A stretch of DNA of 64,000 nt. It comes from Pacificispira spongiicola (lineage in GTDB: Bacteria > Pseudomonadota > Alphaproteobacteria > UBA8366 > Aestuariispiraceae). Both the position numbers and the translations under genes were made by a program. Below are positions 26,318 to 35,002 of this stretch, one piece after another (within the stretch, counting starts at the first letter, position 1; every line of letters starts with the position of its first letter). Where the stretch lies: contig NZ_JABBNT010000004.1 of assembly GCF_012926505.1 (NCBI RefSeq), forward strand, positions 496,001 through 560,000, given 5' to 3'. Below the pieces are notes generated by a model. The model did no database searches. It was not told the DNA's origin and was given only the letters and a program-made list of their open reading frames with translations.

Positions 26318-27288
26318 TTCTTACCTTTCCGGGAATGGTTCTCTCCCTTTCCTTGGCGATGAGCGTTTTTTGTAATTTTATCTACTTTGCTTCGCGCCTT
26401 CTCTTTCTCCTTTCTGGTTGTCGCCGTTTCCAGTTTCTTCTTCCAGGCGCTGATTCTGGGCTGAGCTTTCTATAGCGCGTCCTTGTCACCATGGGCTTCG
26501 TTTTTACCATGGTCGGTTGCTTTTTTTCCATCCTTGCCGTTGACGTGTTTCCGGGCTTCCAGGAGGTTGGGCAAGACTGCGGCGGCGCCAATGCCGAGAA
26601 TGGCGCCGGCGGCCCCGCCGGGCGACAGCATGCCGTCCTCATCCTGGTCCTGCCAGTTGTTCGGGTAGAGCGGTTCGAAATCCTCATGGGTTAGACCGAA
26701 GGGGTCGTCCAAGGTCCCTTCCGCTGCTTGGGCGAGCTGGATACCGACGGCGTCGGACGGTTTGGGTAAGACGGGAGTCTCCGTTTTCTCCACCTGTTTC
26801 GGGAGAAGTTTATCCGCGAGGCTCAAGGCCTGCCCGGTGGAAATGACGGGGCGGTCGCCCTTGCCGAAACTGCCAGGGCGGTATTCACCGGGATAGGCGG
26901 CCTTCCATAGGCGGGCGATGCCGGTTCGGTAGGCGTCTCGTTGCGGATGGTTCGGCTGCCAATAGCGGGCGTCCTTCATCATCTCCGTAATGGCGGCGTC
27001 GGCATCCTCCGACTCCGCTATGCCGGGCGGTTTCGCAGGCGTTTTATGTGCGAGGGCGGTGTCAACGGGTTGGATGCCGGAGGCTTGCCGCGAGGGCGGC
27101 GCAGTGCGTTTCTCCTCCTGCCGTTGGATCGAAAAGCGGTGCAGACCGGCTTCCAAGCGGGATCGGAACGGGCCGTCCGGTCCGATCCCATACGGGGTAC
27201 CAGCCATGCTCTCCGTCTCTCGATCGCGGGGAAGAAGGGGTGAGGTGCGCCCCTTTCTTCGGCGCGTCGGATCAGGAAATTCATGCAT
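26314..27288 (-). pseudogene. Polymorphic-toxin-like gene interrupted by an in-frame amber codon
   Basis: The open part is 272 residues (27288 down to a TAG at 26470-26472). Reading through the TAG in the same frame continues for 51 residues to a TGA at 26314-26316 that overlaps the immunity gene. This tail (TRKEKEKARSK, then KGENHSRKGKK) aligns with the orphan tip's end (TRREKRELRNR, KKGENHSRGRKR). So the full toxin was about 323 residues and has lost its C-terminus. The carrier part is low-complexity with RYWQPNHPQRDAYRTGIARL near 135 and a Gly/Ala-rich hydrophobic stretch (GAAGAILGIGAAAVLPNL) before the tip. The ATG at 27288 has AGGGA upstream. No secretion motif is recognised. Confidence 0.65.
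26485..26526. repeat. 42-bp direct repeat, copy B
   Basis: This is identical to 25704-25745, 781 bp away, and encodes KKATDHGKNEAHGD in the interrupted toxin gene just before the premature stop. Confidence 0.85.
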
Positions 27289-27321
27289 AAAAGTTCCCTT
27301 TTTGTTCTTTGTGTGTTTGAC

Positions 27322-27351
27322 ATAAAAGGCGGGGGTGAAGCCGCCTTTTAT
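27322..27351. terminator. Intrinsic terminator between MacB operon and toxin locus
   Basis: ATAAAAGGCGG at 27322-27332 pairs exactly with CCGCCTTTTAT at 27341-27351 around an 8-nt loop. The U-rich arm on either strand makes it potentially bidirectional. It ends minus-strand transcripts from the exporter operon. The AT-rich stretch 27352-27420 beside it, with TTGACT on the minus strand, may hold the toxin promoter region. Confidence 0.7.
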
Positions 27352-27430
27352 AGGATCGATTTCTCACTATCACGGGCAATTATTATAGTCAATATAAAAA
27401 GAACATAAAAGGAATAATTATGCGACTTCT

Positions 27431-28636
27431 CTATTCATGCCTCAGGGCCTCTATCGGATTCAGATGGGCGGCGCGGCGGGCGGGAAAGTAGCCGAAGACG
27501 ACCCCGATCAGGGCCGAAAACCCGAAGGCGAGCAGAACGATGTCGGCGTCCAGAATGAACGGAATTCTCATCAGTCCCACCGCCGTTCCGGCAAGGCCCA
27601 ATCCAAGCACCACACCGGACACGCCGCCGATCAGGGAGAGCACGACGGCTTCCACCAGGAACTGCATCAGGACCTGATTTTCCGTCGCACCGATGGCCAG
27701 ACGGATACCGATTTCTCGCGTCCGTTCCGTCACGGATACCAGCATGATATTCATGATGCCGATCCCGCCGACCAGCAGGCTGACACCCGCGACCGCGCCC
27801 AGAAGGATGGTCATGCTGGACGTCGTCGCGGTTTGGGCGGAAATGATCTGCTGCATGTCGGCGACGGCGAAATCGTCATCCTTGCCCGCCGTGATCCGGC
27901 GGCGTTCGCGCAGCAGCCATTCGATATCCTTTTGCACCTTCGCCGTTTCGTCCTTGGTGGCGGCGGAAACGTAAATCCGACCGATATCCGAATTCCCAGC
28001 CAACCGCCGCTGGAAGGTGCGCAGCGGCATCAACACGACATCGTCCTGATCCTGGCCGAAGCCGGACTGCCCTTTTGCGGCCAGCAGGCCGATGACGTCG
28101 CAGGACACGGTATCGACGCGGATCGTTGCCCCGACGGGGTTCAGCGACCCAAACAGCTTTTCCCTAACCGTCTCCCCGATCAGGCAGACCGCCTGTCCGC
28201 CGCGCAATTCGCTGTCCAGGAATTGGCGCCCGTCGGTAATATCCAGCGCCTGGGTGGTGAAATAGCCGTTATCCGTGCCGATAACGGTGACGGATCGATT
28301 CTCCGATCCGAAAACGATGGTCTTGCTGCTGCTGGATACCGGGGCGACGGCCTGAACGTTGCGCAACTGGTCGCGCAGGGCATCGACGTCGCGGGCATCG
28401 AAAGGTTGCGCGGTGGCGCTGGCCCGCCGCGGCCCCAATTGGCCCGGGATGACGAAGAGCAGGTTGGAGCCCAGCTTGGACATCTGCTCTTCGATCTTGG
28501 CCGTCGTGCCGTTGCCGATGGTCACCATGGCGATGACCGCACCGACGCCGATGACGATCCCCAGCAGCGTCAGAAAGGATCGCAGGACATTTCGCCGGAT
28601 GGCCTGTAGCGCGAGTTTCAGGGTTTCATAGATCAT
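27431..28636 (-). CDS. MacB-like ABC exporter permease
   Basis: The 401-residue membrane protein has the MacB/FtsX layout: an N-terminal helix (SFLTLLGIVIGVGAVIAMVT), a large periplasmic domain of about 220 residues, then three C-terminal helices with GGIGIMNIMLVSVTERTREIGIRLAIGA and PARRAAHLNPIEALRHE at the end. Unlike E. coli MacB, the ATPase is a separate protein, encoded upstream with a 4-bp overlap. With the membrane fusion gene it forms a tripartite exporter for macrolides, lipopeptides, heme-like compounds or peptides; the substrate is unknown. Confidence 0.9.
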   Translation of the reverse strand: MIYETLKLALQAIRRNVLRSFLTLLGIVIGVGAVIAMVTIGNGTTAKIEEQMSKLGSNLLFVIPGQLGPRRASATAQPFDARDVDALRDQLRNVQAVAPVSSSSKTIVFGSENRSVTVIGTDNGYFTTQALDITDGRQFLDSELRGGQAVCLIGETVREKLFGSLNPVGATIRVDTVSCDVIGLLAAKGQSGFGQDQDDVVLMPLRTFQRRLAGNSDIGRIYVSAATKDETAKVQKDIEWLLRERRRITAGKDDDFAVADMQQIISAQTATTSSMTILLGAVAGVSLLVGGIGIMNIMLVSVTERTREIGIRLAIGATENQVLMQFLVEAVVLSLIGGVSGVVLGLGLAGTAVGLMRIPFILDADIVLLAFGFSALIGVVFGYFPARRAAHLNPIEALRHE

Positions 28637-29343
28637 GCGGAGACCTTCCCGTTGCGGGCGTCGGAGTCGATCAGTCCATCGCGGAATTGGATGATACGCT
28701 GGGCGTATTCCGCCATGTCGGGTTCATGGGTCACCATCAGGATGGTGATCCCCCGGTCGGCGTTCAGGCGGGCCAGTAGCTCCATAATCGCCACGCTGGT
28801 TTTGGTGTCGACATTCCCGGTTGGTTCGTCCGCCAGCAGGACATAGGGGTCGGTGACGATGGCCCGCGCGATGGCGACGCGCTGTTGCTGTCCGCCGGAC
28901 AGCTCGTTCGGGGTATGCGTTGCACGGTCCGCCAGACCGACGGATTCCAGGGCCTGCAACGCCCGTTCCCGCCGTTCCGCCGCGCGCATGCCGCGATAGA
29001 TCAGCGGCAGTTCGACATTCTCCACCGCCGTGGTTCGGGCCAGCAGGTTGAACCCCTGAAAGACGAAGCCTAGATAATGCCGCCGCAATAGGGCCAGTTG
29101 ATCGCGGTTCAGCGTGCCGACATCGACCCCCTTGAAGCGGTAGGATCCGCTGCTGGGCGTGTCCAGGCTGCCGATGATGTTCATGCAGGTGGACTTGCCG
29201 GACCCGGACGGCCCCATGATCGCGACGAATTCGCCTTCGTCGATGCGCAGGTCCACCCCGGCCAGGGCATGCACCAGGGCCTCGCCGGTACCGTAGCTTT
29301 TGGTGACCGCGTCGAAGGCGATCAGCGGTGGATCCGTCGCCAT
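28633..29343 (-). CDS. MacB/LolD-type ABC exporter ATPase
   Basis: The 236-residue ATPase has Walker A GPSGSGKST, the signature [15 protein letters not shown] and Walker B YVLLADEPTGNVD, with the family marker GFVFQGFNLLARTTAVENVELPLIYRG. I placed the start at the ATG at 29341-29343 with GAGGGA 8 nt upstream. An earlier in-frame GTG (29358) overlaps the preceding stop. It powers the permease at 27431-28636. Confidence 0.92.
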   Translation of the reverse strand: MATDPPLIAFDAVTKSYGTGEALVHALAGVDLRIDEGEFVAIMGPSGSGKSTCMNIIGSLDTPSSGSYRFKGVDVGTLNRDQLALLRRHYLGFVFQGFNLLARTTAVENVELPLIYRGMRAAERRERALQALESVGLADRATHTPNELSGGQQQRVAIARAIVTDPYVLLADEPTGNVDTKTSVAIMELLARLNADRGITILMVTHEPDMAEYAQRIIQFRDGLIDSDARNGKVSA

Positions 29344-29354
29344 GCCCCGGTCCC

Positions 29355-30632
29355 TCACCGTGTACCGGTTTCAGTATCGACGAGGACGCCCTGACCATCT
29401 GAGATGGCGCCGTCTACAATCTGTGTTCGGCTGCCGTCGCTCACCCCGATCCGTACCGGGACGCCGACCGGCGCGCCGTTTTCCAGCACCCAAAGCGTTC
29501 GGTCCGGGCCGGAAACCGCCGGTTTGCTGGGGGCGCGTAATATGCGGCGCGGACCGGGCATCAATATGTCCAGGAAGCTGCCGCTGTCGGCCTCCTGCAC
29601 AGGGGGGCTGAAACGTAACGCGGTGTTCGGCACGGTGATGACACCGCGCAGGTCCTCGATCACGATTTCCGCCGTCGCGGTCATGCCGGGGCGAAGCAAC
29701 AGGTCCGGATTGTCGGCGGTCAGGATCGCCTTATAGGTGACGACGCCCTGAATGGTTTCCGATCCGTAGCGCAATTCCCGGATCGTCGCCTCGAAGTCCC
29801 GGTTGGGATAGGCATCGACGGTGAAACTCGCGCGCTGGCCTTCTCGGACCTGACCGACATCGGCCTCGTCCACATCGACCTCCACCTGCATCTTCGTCAG
29901 GTCTTCCGCCAGGGTGAACAGGACCGGCGCTTGCAGGCTGGAGGCAACGGTCTGGCCGGGTTCGGCGGCGCGGTCCAGAACGACACCGCTGATCGGGGAC
30001 AGGATATTGGCCTTCGACAAATTGGTGACATTGACTTGCAACTCCGCATCCGCGACGGCGACATCGGCCTTCGCGCTGTCGATGGCGGCGGCGGCGCGGT
30101 CGTAATCGGCCTGCGCCGTGTCCACGTCCTGGGGCGATACGGCCTTGCGGCTGACCAGCGCGGCCATCCGGTCCAGCGCCAGTTTCTTTTCGCGCAGGGT
30201 GGCCTCTGCCTCCCGCACGCGGGCCTTCGCGGCGGCAAGCTGCGCCCGGGAACTGGCGACGGTCGCCTGCAGCTTGTCCGTATCCAGGATGGCGAGAATC
30301 TGACCTTCCGTGACCGGGTCGTTGAAGTCGACCGATACGGTGCGCAGGATTCCGGACAGTTCGCTGGATACCTCCACCACGTTCAAGGGTTCGATGGACC
30401 CGGTGGCGGTCACGACGACGATCAGGTCGGTTTTTTCCGCCGGTTGGGAAATGAAGCGGATTTCCTGCCCCGATCCGGATGGCCCCCACCCCAGATACCA
30501 ACCGCCGCCCAGGGCCAGCAGGACCGCGGCGATCAGCAAGGGGCGCCCCAGGCGGTGCCGGGCGGGGCGGCCCGATTTACCGATGCCGAGGGTTTTCTGG
30601 ATGTCGGAAGGATCGGATTGTGAATGGGTCAC
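29355..30632 (-). CDS. HlyD/MacA-type membrane fusion protein
   Basis: The 425-residue periplasmic adaptor has one N-terminal anchor (LLIAAVLLALGGGWYLGW), a split lipoyl domain (SIEPLNVVEVSSELSGIL and LSPISGVVLDRAAEPGQTV), a long alpha-hairpin (AQLAAAKARVREAEATLREK) and a beta-barrel with LRPGMTATAEIVIED. The GTG at 30632 with GAGG 7 nt before it is preferred over the GTG at 30653. It links the MacB-like transporter to an outer-membrane channel; a TolC-family gene begins at 63657 in this same window. Confidence 0.9.
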   Translation of the reverse strand: MTHSQSDPSDIQKTLGIGKSGRPARHRLGRPLLIAAVLLALGGGWYLGWGPSGSGQEIRFISQPAEKTDLIVVVTATGSIEPLNVVEVSSELSGILRTVSVDFNDPVTEGQILAILDTDKLQATVASSRAQLAAAKARVREAEATLREKKLALDRMAALVSRKAVSPQDVDTAQADYDRAAAAIDSAKADVAVADAELQVNVTNLSKANILSPISGVVLDRAAEPGQTVASSLQAPVLFTLAEDLTKMQVEVDVDEADVGQVREGQRASFTVDAYPNRDFEATIRELRYGSETIQGVVTYKAILTADNPDLLLRPGMTATAEIVIEDLRGVITVPNTALRFSPPVQEADSGSFLDILMPGPRRILRAPSKPAVSGPDRTLWVLENGAPVGVPVRIGVSDGSRTQIVDGAISDGQGVLVDTETGTR

Positions 30633-30729
30633 CGTTGCGCCTCGTCTCAACACCGGCCGAACGGCCGAAAAGGAAAGGGAAAGAAAGTCTTCCCCTTGTT
30701 AAGACGACGCTACACCGGAATTCCGTCGC

Positions 30730-30756
30730 AAAAAGCGACCGGCGGCGATCGGTCGC
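30730..30756 (-). terminator. Intrinsic terminator of the polyamine transporter operon
   Basis: On the minus strand, GCGACCG and CGGTCGC form a 7-bp stem with an 8-nt loop followed by five T. It lies 12 bp after the ATPase gene stop. Confidence 0.75.
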
Positions 30757-30767
30757 GTGCCGACGCC

Positions 30768-31853
30768 TTATTCGGCCAGGACCAACGTGTCGCCCCGGTT
30801 CCAACTGACCCAGCGACGGTCGCCGTGATTGGCGATATCGTCGATGGTGCGGGTGCGGTTCGGGCAGGTGACGGAAACGGTTAGGCCGTTATCCGTCTTC
30901 ACGAAGACATGGCTTTCGTCGCCGTGATAGGCGATCTGGATGATCGTGCCTTCGATGGCGACCGTGTCCGCCCCTTCCGGCTTTTCGGCGCTGACGGATG
31001 CTTTTTCCGGGCGTATGGCGATGCCGATTTCTCCCGAGGCCGCGCCGTCATGCGGTACGCGGATATCGCCGATCCCATCGACGCCGACGGTGATTTCCCC
31101 GGACGCGCTGTTCGTGACCTTGCCCTGGAACAAGTTCATCTTGCCGATGAAATCCGCCACGAAGCGGCAGGACGGATATTCGTATAGGTCGCGCGGCGGG
31201 GCCAGTTGCTTCACCACCCCGTTTTCCATGACCGCGACCCGGTCGGCCATGCTCAATGCCTCGTCCTGATCGTGGGTGACCATGACGAAGGTGATGCCGA
31301 CCGTGGCCTGCAGGTTGCGCAGTTCCAACTGCATCGCCTCGCGCAATTTGGCGTCGAGGGCAGACAGCGGCTCGTCCAGCAACAGGACCTTCGGTCGCTT
31401 TACCAAGGCGCGGGCAAGGGCGACGCGCTGCCGTTGACCGCCGGACAATTGATCCGGCATACGATTGCCATAGCCCGGCAGTTGGACCAGTCCCAGGGCT
31501 TCTTCCACGCGACCGGCGGCATCCGACTTGGAAACGCCGTCCATCTTCAAGCCATAGGCGACATTGTCCGCCACCGTCATATGCGGAAAGACGGCATAGG
31601 ATTGGAAGACCATGTTCACCGGCCGCTTGTTCGGCGGAACGTTGCTCATATCCTGACCGTCGATCAGGATCTTGCCCGCGCTGGGAACTTCGAAGCCCGC
31701 GATCATGCGCAGCAAGGTGGTCTTGCCGCAGCCGCTGGGGCCCAGAAGGGCGAAGAATTCGCCGGGTCGGATGTCCAGGGACACGTCGTCCACGGCCAGC
31801 ACTTCGCCGCCGTAATTCTTGGTAATCGATTGGATGCCGATGATCGGGGTCAT
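30768..31853 (-). CDS. potG: Polyamine ABC importer ATP-binding protein
   Basis: The 361-residue ATPase has Walker A GPSGCGKTT, signature LSGGQRQRVALARAL and Walker B VLLLDEPLSALD. A C-terminal TOBE domain follows (MNLFQGKV, GIAIRPEKASVS). The order SBP, two permeases, ATPase and the permease types fit putrescine/spermidine import (PotFGHI). The stop of this gene is followed by a terminator. It overlaps the upstream permease by 4 bp. Other four-part importers of the same subclass (thiamine, 2-aminoethylphosphonate) are less likely given the adjacent aminotransferase. Confidence 0.87.
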   Translation of the reverse strand: MTPIIGIQSITKNYGGEVLAVDDVSLDIRPGEFFALLGPSGCGKTTLLRMIAGFEVPSAGKILIDGQDMSNVPPNKRPVNMVFQSYAVFPHMTVADNVAYGLKMDGVSKSDAAGRVEEALGLVQLPGYGNRMPDQLSGGQRQRVALARALVKRPKVLLLDEPLSALDAKLREAMQLELRNLQATVGITFVMVTHDQDEALSMADRVAVMENGVVKQLAPPRDLYEYPSCRFVADFIGKMNLFQGKVTNSASGEITVGVDGIGDIRVPHDGAASGEIGIAIRPEKASVSAEKPEGADTVAIEGTIIQIAYHGDESHVFVKTDNGLTVSVTCPNRTRTIDDIANHGDRRWVSWNRGDTLVLAE

Positions 31854-32695
31854 TTCTTGGCAGTCCCTTTATTCTGCAGCCACAGGCCGATGGCGGTTAG
31901 GAGAACGGTGATGACGATCAGGACGGTGGAGGCCGCGTTGACCTCCGGCGTGACGGAGAACCGCACCATGGAATAGACCTTGACCGGGAAGGTCACGGTT
32001 TCGGGGCCGGAGGTGAAGAAGGTGATCACGAAATCGTCTAGCGACAGGGTGAAGGCCAGCAACCCGCCGGCCACCAGACCCGGCTTCATATGCGGGATGA
32101 TGACATCGCGGTAGACCTCCCAATCCCCGGCGCCCAGGTCGCGGGCCGCTTCCTCCTGCTCCCGATTGAACCCGGCGAGGCGGGCGCGGATGATGACCGC
32201 GACGAAGGGGAAGGTGAAGCTGATATGCGCGATGATGATATTCGCCAGATTAATCGGCCAGATCAGATCGTTGGGCCATCCGATCCGCGCGAAAAAGGCC
32301 AGCATCGCGACCCCCATGCAGATTTCCGGAATGACGATCGGCAGGGCCATCGTACCTTCATACAGCGGCTTCAGCGGGAACTTGAAACGCCACAGCAGGA
32401 TGGCGACCATCGCCCCCAGCACCAGCGAGAAAATCGTCGAGAAAAGCGCGATGGTGAGCGAGTTCCCGAAGGCGATCATCAGGTCGGTGTTGTTGAAAAG
32501 CTTCCCGTAATAATCCGTCGTGAAGCCGCGCCAGACGATGTTGCGGCGGCTGTCGTTGAAGCTGTACGCCATCAGCGTCAGCAACGGCACATACAGGAAG
32601 ATGAAGGTCGCTGCCATGACCGTCAGCAACGGCCATTTCCGCAGGTAGTCCAGCGGTCCGGCGGGATCTTTTCCGAATAGGCTGCGTCGTGCCAT
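31850..32695 (-). CDS. potI: Polyamine ABC importer permease (PotI-like)
   Basis: The 281-residue inner-membrane protein has six helices and the EAA loop EEAARDLGAGDWEVYRDVIIPH that docks the ATPase. The pattern FTLSLDDFVITFFTSGPETVTFPVKVYSMVR is characteristic of PotC/PotI permeases. It lies 3 bp after the PotH-like gene and overlaps the ATPase gene by 4 bp. Confidence 0.88.
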   Translation of the reverse strand: MARRSLFGKDPAGPLDYLRKWPLLTVMAATFIFLYVPLLTLMAYSFNDSRRNIVWRGFTTDYYGKLFNNTDLMIAFGNSLTIALFSTIFSLVLGAMVAILLWRFKFPLKPLYEGTMALPIVIPEICMGVAMLAFFARIGWPNDLIWPINLANIIIAHISFTFPFVAVIIRARLAGFNREQEEAARDLGAGDWEVYRDVIIPHMKPGLVAGGLLAFTLSLDDFVITFFTSGPETVTFPVKVYSMVRFSVTPEVNAASTVLIVITVLLTAIGLWLQNKGTAKK

Positions 32696-32698
32696 GGG

Positions 32699-33628
32699 TC
32701 AGCCCTCCAATCCGTCGCTGCCGCCGCGCTTCGCCATGACGGCCCTAAGCGCAAGCGCACCGAAAGTGATGTACATCAGCAGGAAGGACAGGGCCGATCC
32801 AAAGGGCCAGTCATTCGCGGATTTGAACTGACGTTCGATAATGGTTGCTATCATCGCGCTGTCCGGCCCGCCCAAAAGGTCCGGCGTCAGGAAGCTGCCC
32901 AGCGCCGGGATGAAGGTGATGATGATGCCGGAAATGATGCCGGGCAGGGCCAGTGGTACGACGACGTTCCACAAGGTGCGCAGATGCCCGGCACCCAGGT
33001 CCAGGCTTGCCTCCAGATATGAACGGTCGAGGCGTTCCAGCGCGGCGTAGAGCGGCAGGACCATGAACGGCAGGTGCACGTAGACGAGGCCGAGAATGAC
33101 CGCATTGTCGTTGTACAGAAGTTCCAGCGCTTGGAATCGCTCGCCCAGCAACGCCGTGGCGATACCACCCATGCCGAACAGATCGAACAGGACGCGGATT
33201 TTCGCGTCGAACCATTCCAGCGTGAAATTGACGTAACCGCGCGTTCGCAACACCGCGATCAATGCATAGGTGCGGATCAGCAGGTTGGTCCAGAACGGCA
33301 GCATGATGCCGAGGAGCAGCAGCCCCTTCCATTTGGACGGCGCATAGACGATGCCCAATGCGACGGGCAGGCCGACGAACAGGCATATCACGGTCGCTGC
33401 GATCGCCAGCCAAAGGGACTTTGCGAAAATCTTCAGAATGTCCGGATTGAACGCCCGGATATAGTTATCGATCGTCCAGGTGATATCGATCCCGACGACG
33501 CCGGTCTTTTCCCCGAAGCTGAACACCCAGATCAGAGCGAGCGGCACCAGAAAGAAGGCGACCAGCCAGAAAGTCGGCGGAACCCCGACCGATAGAAAGA
33601 CGCGTTTGAATTTATACCAGGAATCCAT
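32699..33628 (-). CDS. potH: Polyamine ABC importer permease (PotH-like)
   Basis: The 309-residue permease has six helices, with LPFWTNLLIRTYALIAVLRT and the docking loop YLEASLDLGAGHLRTLWNVVVP, as in PotB/PotH. It pairs with the PotI-like permease. It is separated from the upstream binding-protein gene by 126 bp holding a strong hairpin, so it is probably expressed at a lower level than the binding protein. Confidence 0.88.
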   Translation of the reverse strand: MDSWYKFKRVFLSVGVPPTFWLVAFFLVPLALIWVFSFGEKTGVVGIDITWTIDNYIRAFNPDILKIFAKSLWLAIAATVICLFVGLPVALGIVYAPSKWKGLLLLGIMLPFWTNLLIRTYALIAVLRTRGYVNFTLEWFDAKIRVLFDLFGMGGIATALLGERFQALELLYNDNAVILGLVYVHLPFMVLPLYAALERLDRSYLEASLDLGAGHLRTLWNVVVPLALPGIISGIIITFIPALGSFLTPDLLGGPDSAMIATIIERQFKSANDWPFGSALSFLLMYITFGALALRAVMAKRGGSDGLEG

Positions 33629-33703
33629 ACCCGCCAGCTTTCCCCCAATGGACCGACCCGAATGGGCGGGTCCGCACCGGATTATGCCTAAATTAGACGC
33701 CCG

Positions 33704-33740
33704 AAAGAAAGACCCCGCCGGAACCTGTGGTTCGGCGGGG
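33704..33740 (-). terminator. Attenuating terminator after the polyamine-binding protein gene
   Basis: On the minus strand CCCCGCCG-AACC pairs with GGTTC-CGGCGGGG (one bulge) and is followed by TCTTTCTTT. It sits right after the binding-protein stop and before the permease genes, suggesting partial read-through to adjust subunit ratio. Confidence 0.7.
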
Positions 33741-33754
33741 CCTGTCGGATCGGG

Positions 33755-34837
33755 TTAGGCGGCCAGGAAGCGCGTCCAGGCTTCATCCTTCATGCGCGAG
33801 ATTTCCTCGCCCTGATAGATTTGCCATTCGCATTTGGCCAGAACCTCATCCGGCGGGAAAACCGAGGGGTTCTTGTTATAGCTGTCGTTCAGCAGGGCGC
33901 GGGCGGCCTGGTTCGGCGTCGCGTACTGGATGTAGTCCGCGATCAGCGCACCGGCCTGGGCGTCGAGGATGTAGTTGATGAACTTATGGGCGTTCATCGG
34001 ATGCGGCGCGCCCTTCGGAATGCACAGGTTATCCGCCCAGATCAGGGAGCCTTCCTTCGGGATGACGTAATCGATGTCGTCGTCTTCCAACATGACCTGA
34101 CCGATATCGCCGGACCATTCGATGGTGACGTCGACTTCGCCGGACGCCAGCAAATCCTGGCCGTTGTCTTCGGCAATCGCCTTGAAAGCAGGCTTCTGCT
34201 TGATCAACAGATCGACGGCGGCGTCGATATCGGCCTGGCTGGTCGGGTTCATGCCGGTACCGAGATACATGGACGCCATGCCGATCATCGCCGTGCTTTC
34301 TGACAGGATGGCGATGCGGCCCGCATATTTGTCGCTTTCGAAGACATCTTTCCAACTGGTAATGCCGTCCGTCGCACTCTTCCGGACGCCGAGGCCCATC
34401 GTGCCCCACATATAGGTCACGGAATGCTTCCGGCCCGGATCATAGGCGGCGTCGGTGAACAGCGGGTTCAGGTTCTTCGTGTTCGGGATAAGGCTGTAAT
34501 CCAGCGGTTCCAGCATGTCGGCCGCCAACATGCGCGCGACATAGGTGTCGGACGGGACGATGACGTCGAAACCGGGATTGCCTTCGCGCAGTTTCGCGAA
34601 CAACTCGTCATTATCCGCAAACAGCGACATGTTGGCTTCGACACCGGTCAGGTTTTCGAAGTCGCCCAGCGTCGTTTCGCCGATATAGGTATCCCAGTTA
34701 TAGAAATTGACCTTCGCTTCTTCGTCGGCGAAGGCCTTCGGCCCGAAGCTGATACCGGCCCAGGCGGCACCCGCGCCAGCGATCGACGCCTGCAGCATGC
34801 TGCGGCGGGTCAGGCCGTTACGAATTTTGTTAGACAT
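33755..34837 (-). CDS. potF: Polyamine ABC importer substrate-binding protein, Tat-exported
   Basis: The 360-residue protein has a twin-arginine signal (LTRRSMLQASIAGAGAAWA, cleavage near FADEE) and the PotD/PotF fold: VNFYNWDTYIGETTLGDFE, then YMWGTMGLGVRKSA, then GDIGQVMLEDDDIDYVIPKEG, which carries acidic ligand contacts. The ATG at 34837 follows AAGGAG by 7 nt; a longer in-frame start lacks it. It binds putrescine or spermidine in the periplasm and feeds PotGHI. The next gene upstream encodes a class III aminotransferase that could use the imported amine. Confidence 0.88.
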   Translation of the reverse strand: MSNKIRNGLTRRSMLQASIAGAGAAWAGISFGPKAFADEEAKVNFYNWDTYIGETTLGDFENLTGVEANMSLFADNDELFAKLREGNPGFDVIVPSDTYVARMLAADMLEPLDYSLIPNTKNLNPLFTDAAYDPGRKHSVTYMWGTMGLGVRKSATDGITSWKDVFESDKYAGRIAILSESTAMIGMASMYLGTGMNPTSQADIDAAVDLLIKQKPAFKAIAEDNGQDLLASGEVDVTIEWSGDIGQVMLEDDDIDYVIPKEGSLIWADNLCIPKGAPHPMNAHKFINYILDAQAGALIADYIQYATPNQAARALLNDSYNKNPSVFPPDEVLAKCEWQIYQGEEISRMKDEAWTRFLAA

Positions 34838-35002
34838 ACCCTGTTCTCCTTCAGTTTGGATCGGCACCCGAACCTCATTTGACGGATCCGGGTTGCCGGA
34901 AAATTTGATCCGGTCGGTGCCGAGGCTAGCTCGCGGTTGAATCAGGGCATTGAAAGCAAGGCCCTGTCAATGCGTTCCTCGGCCTCCGACCGCGATCCCG
35001 CG

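Noticed and set aside
26470-26472. TAG in the toxin as a programmed read-through site
   Set aside because: I see no supporting recoding element, and TAG appears as an ordinary stop elsewhere in the window (for example after 9179). Pseudogenisation is simpler.
26382-26687. An alternative-frame 101-codon ORF covering the toxin tip
   Set aside because: The frame that keeps the repeat motif and the KGENHSR tail is the one broken by TAG; the alternative frame shares nothing with the orphan tip.
25102-27420. Prophage or insertion element at the AT-rich locus
   Set aside because: No integrase, transposase, terminal repeats, tRNA junction or phage structural gene is present. Toxin/immunity overlaps explain the content better.
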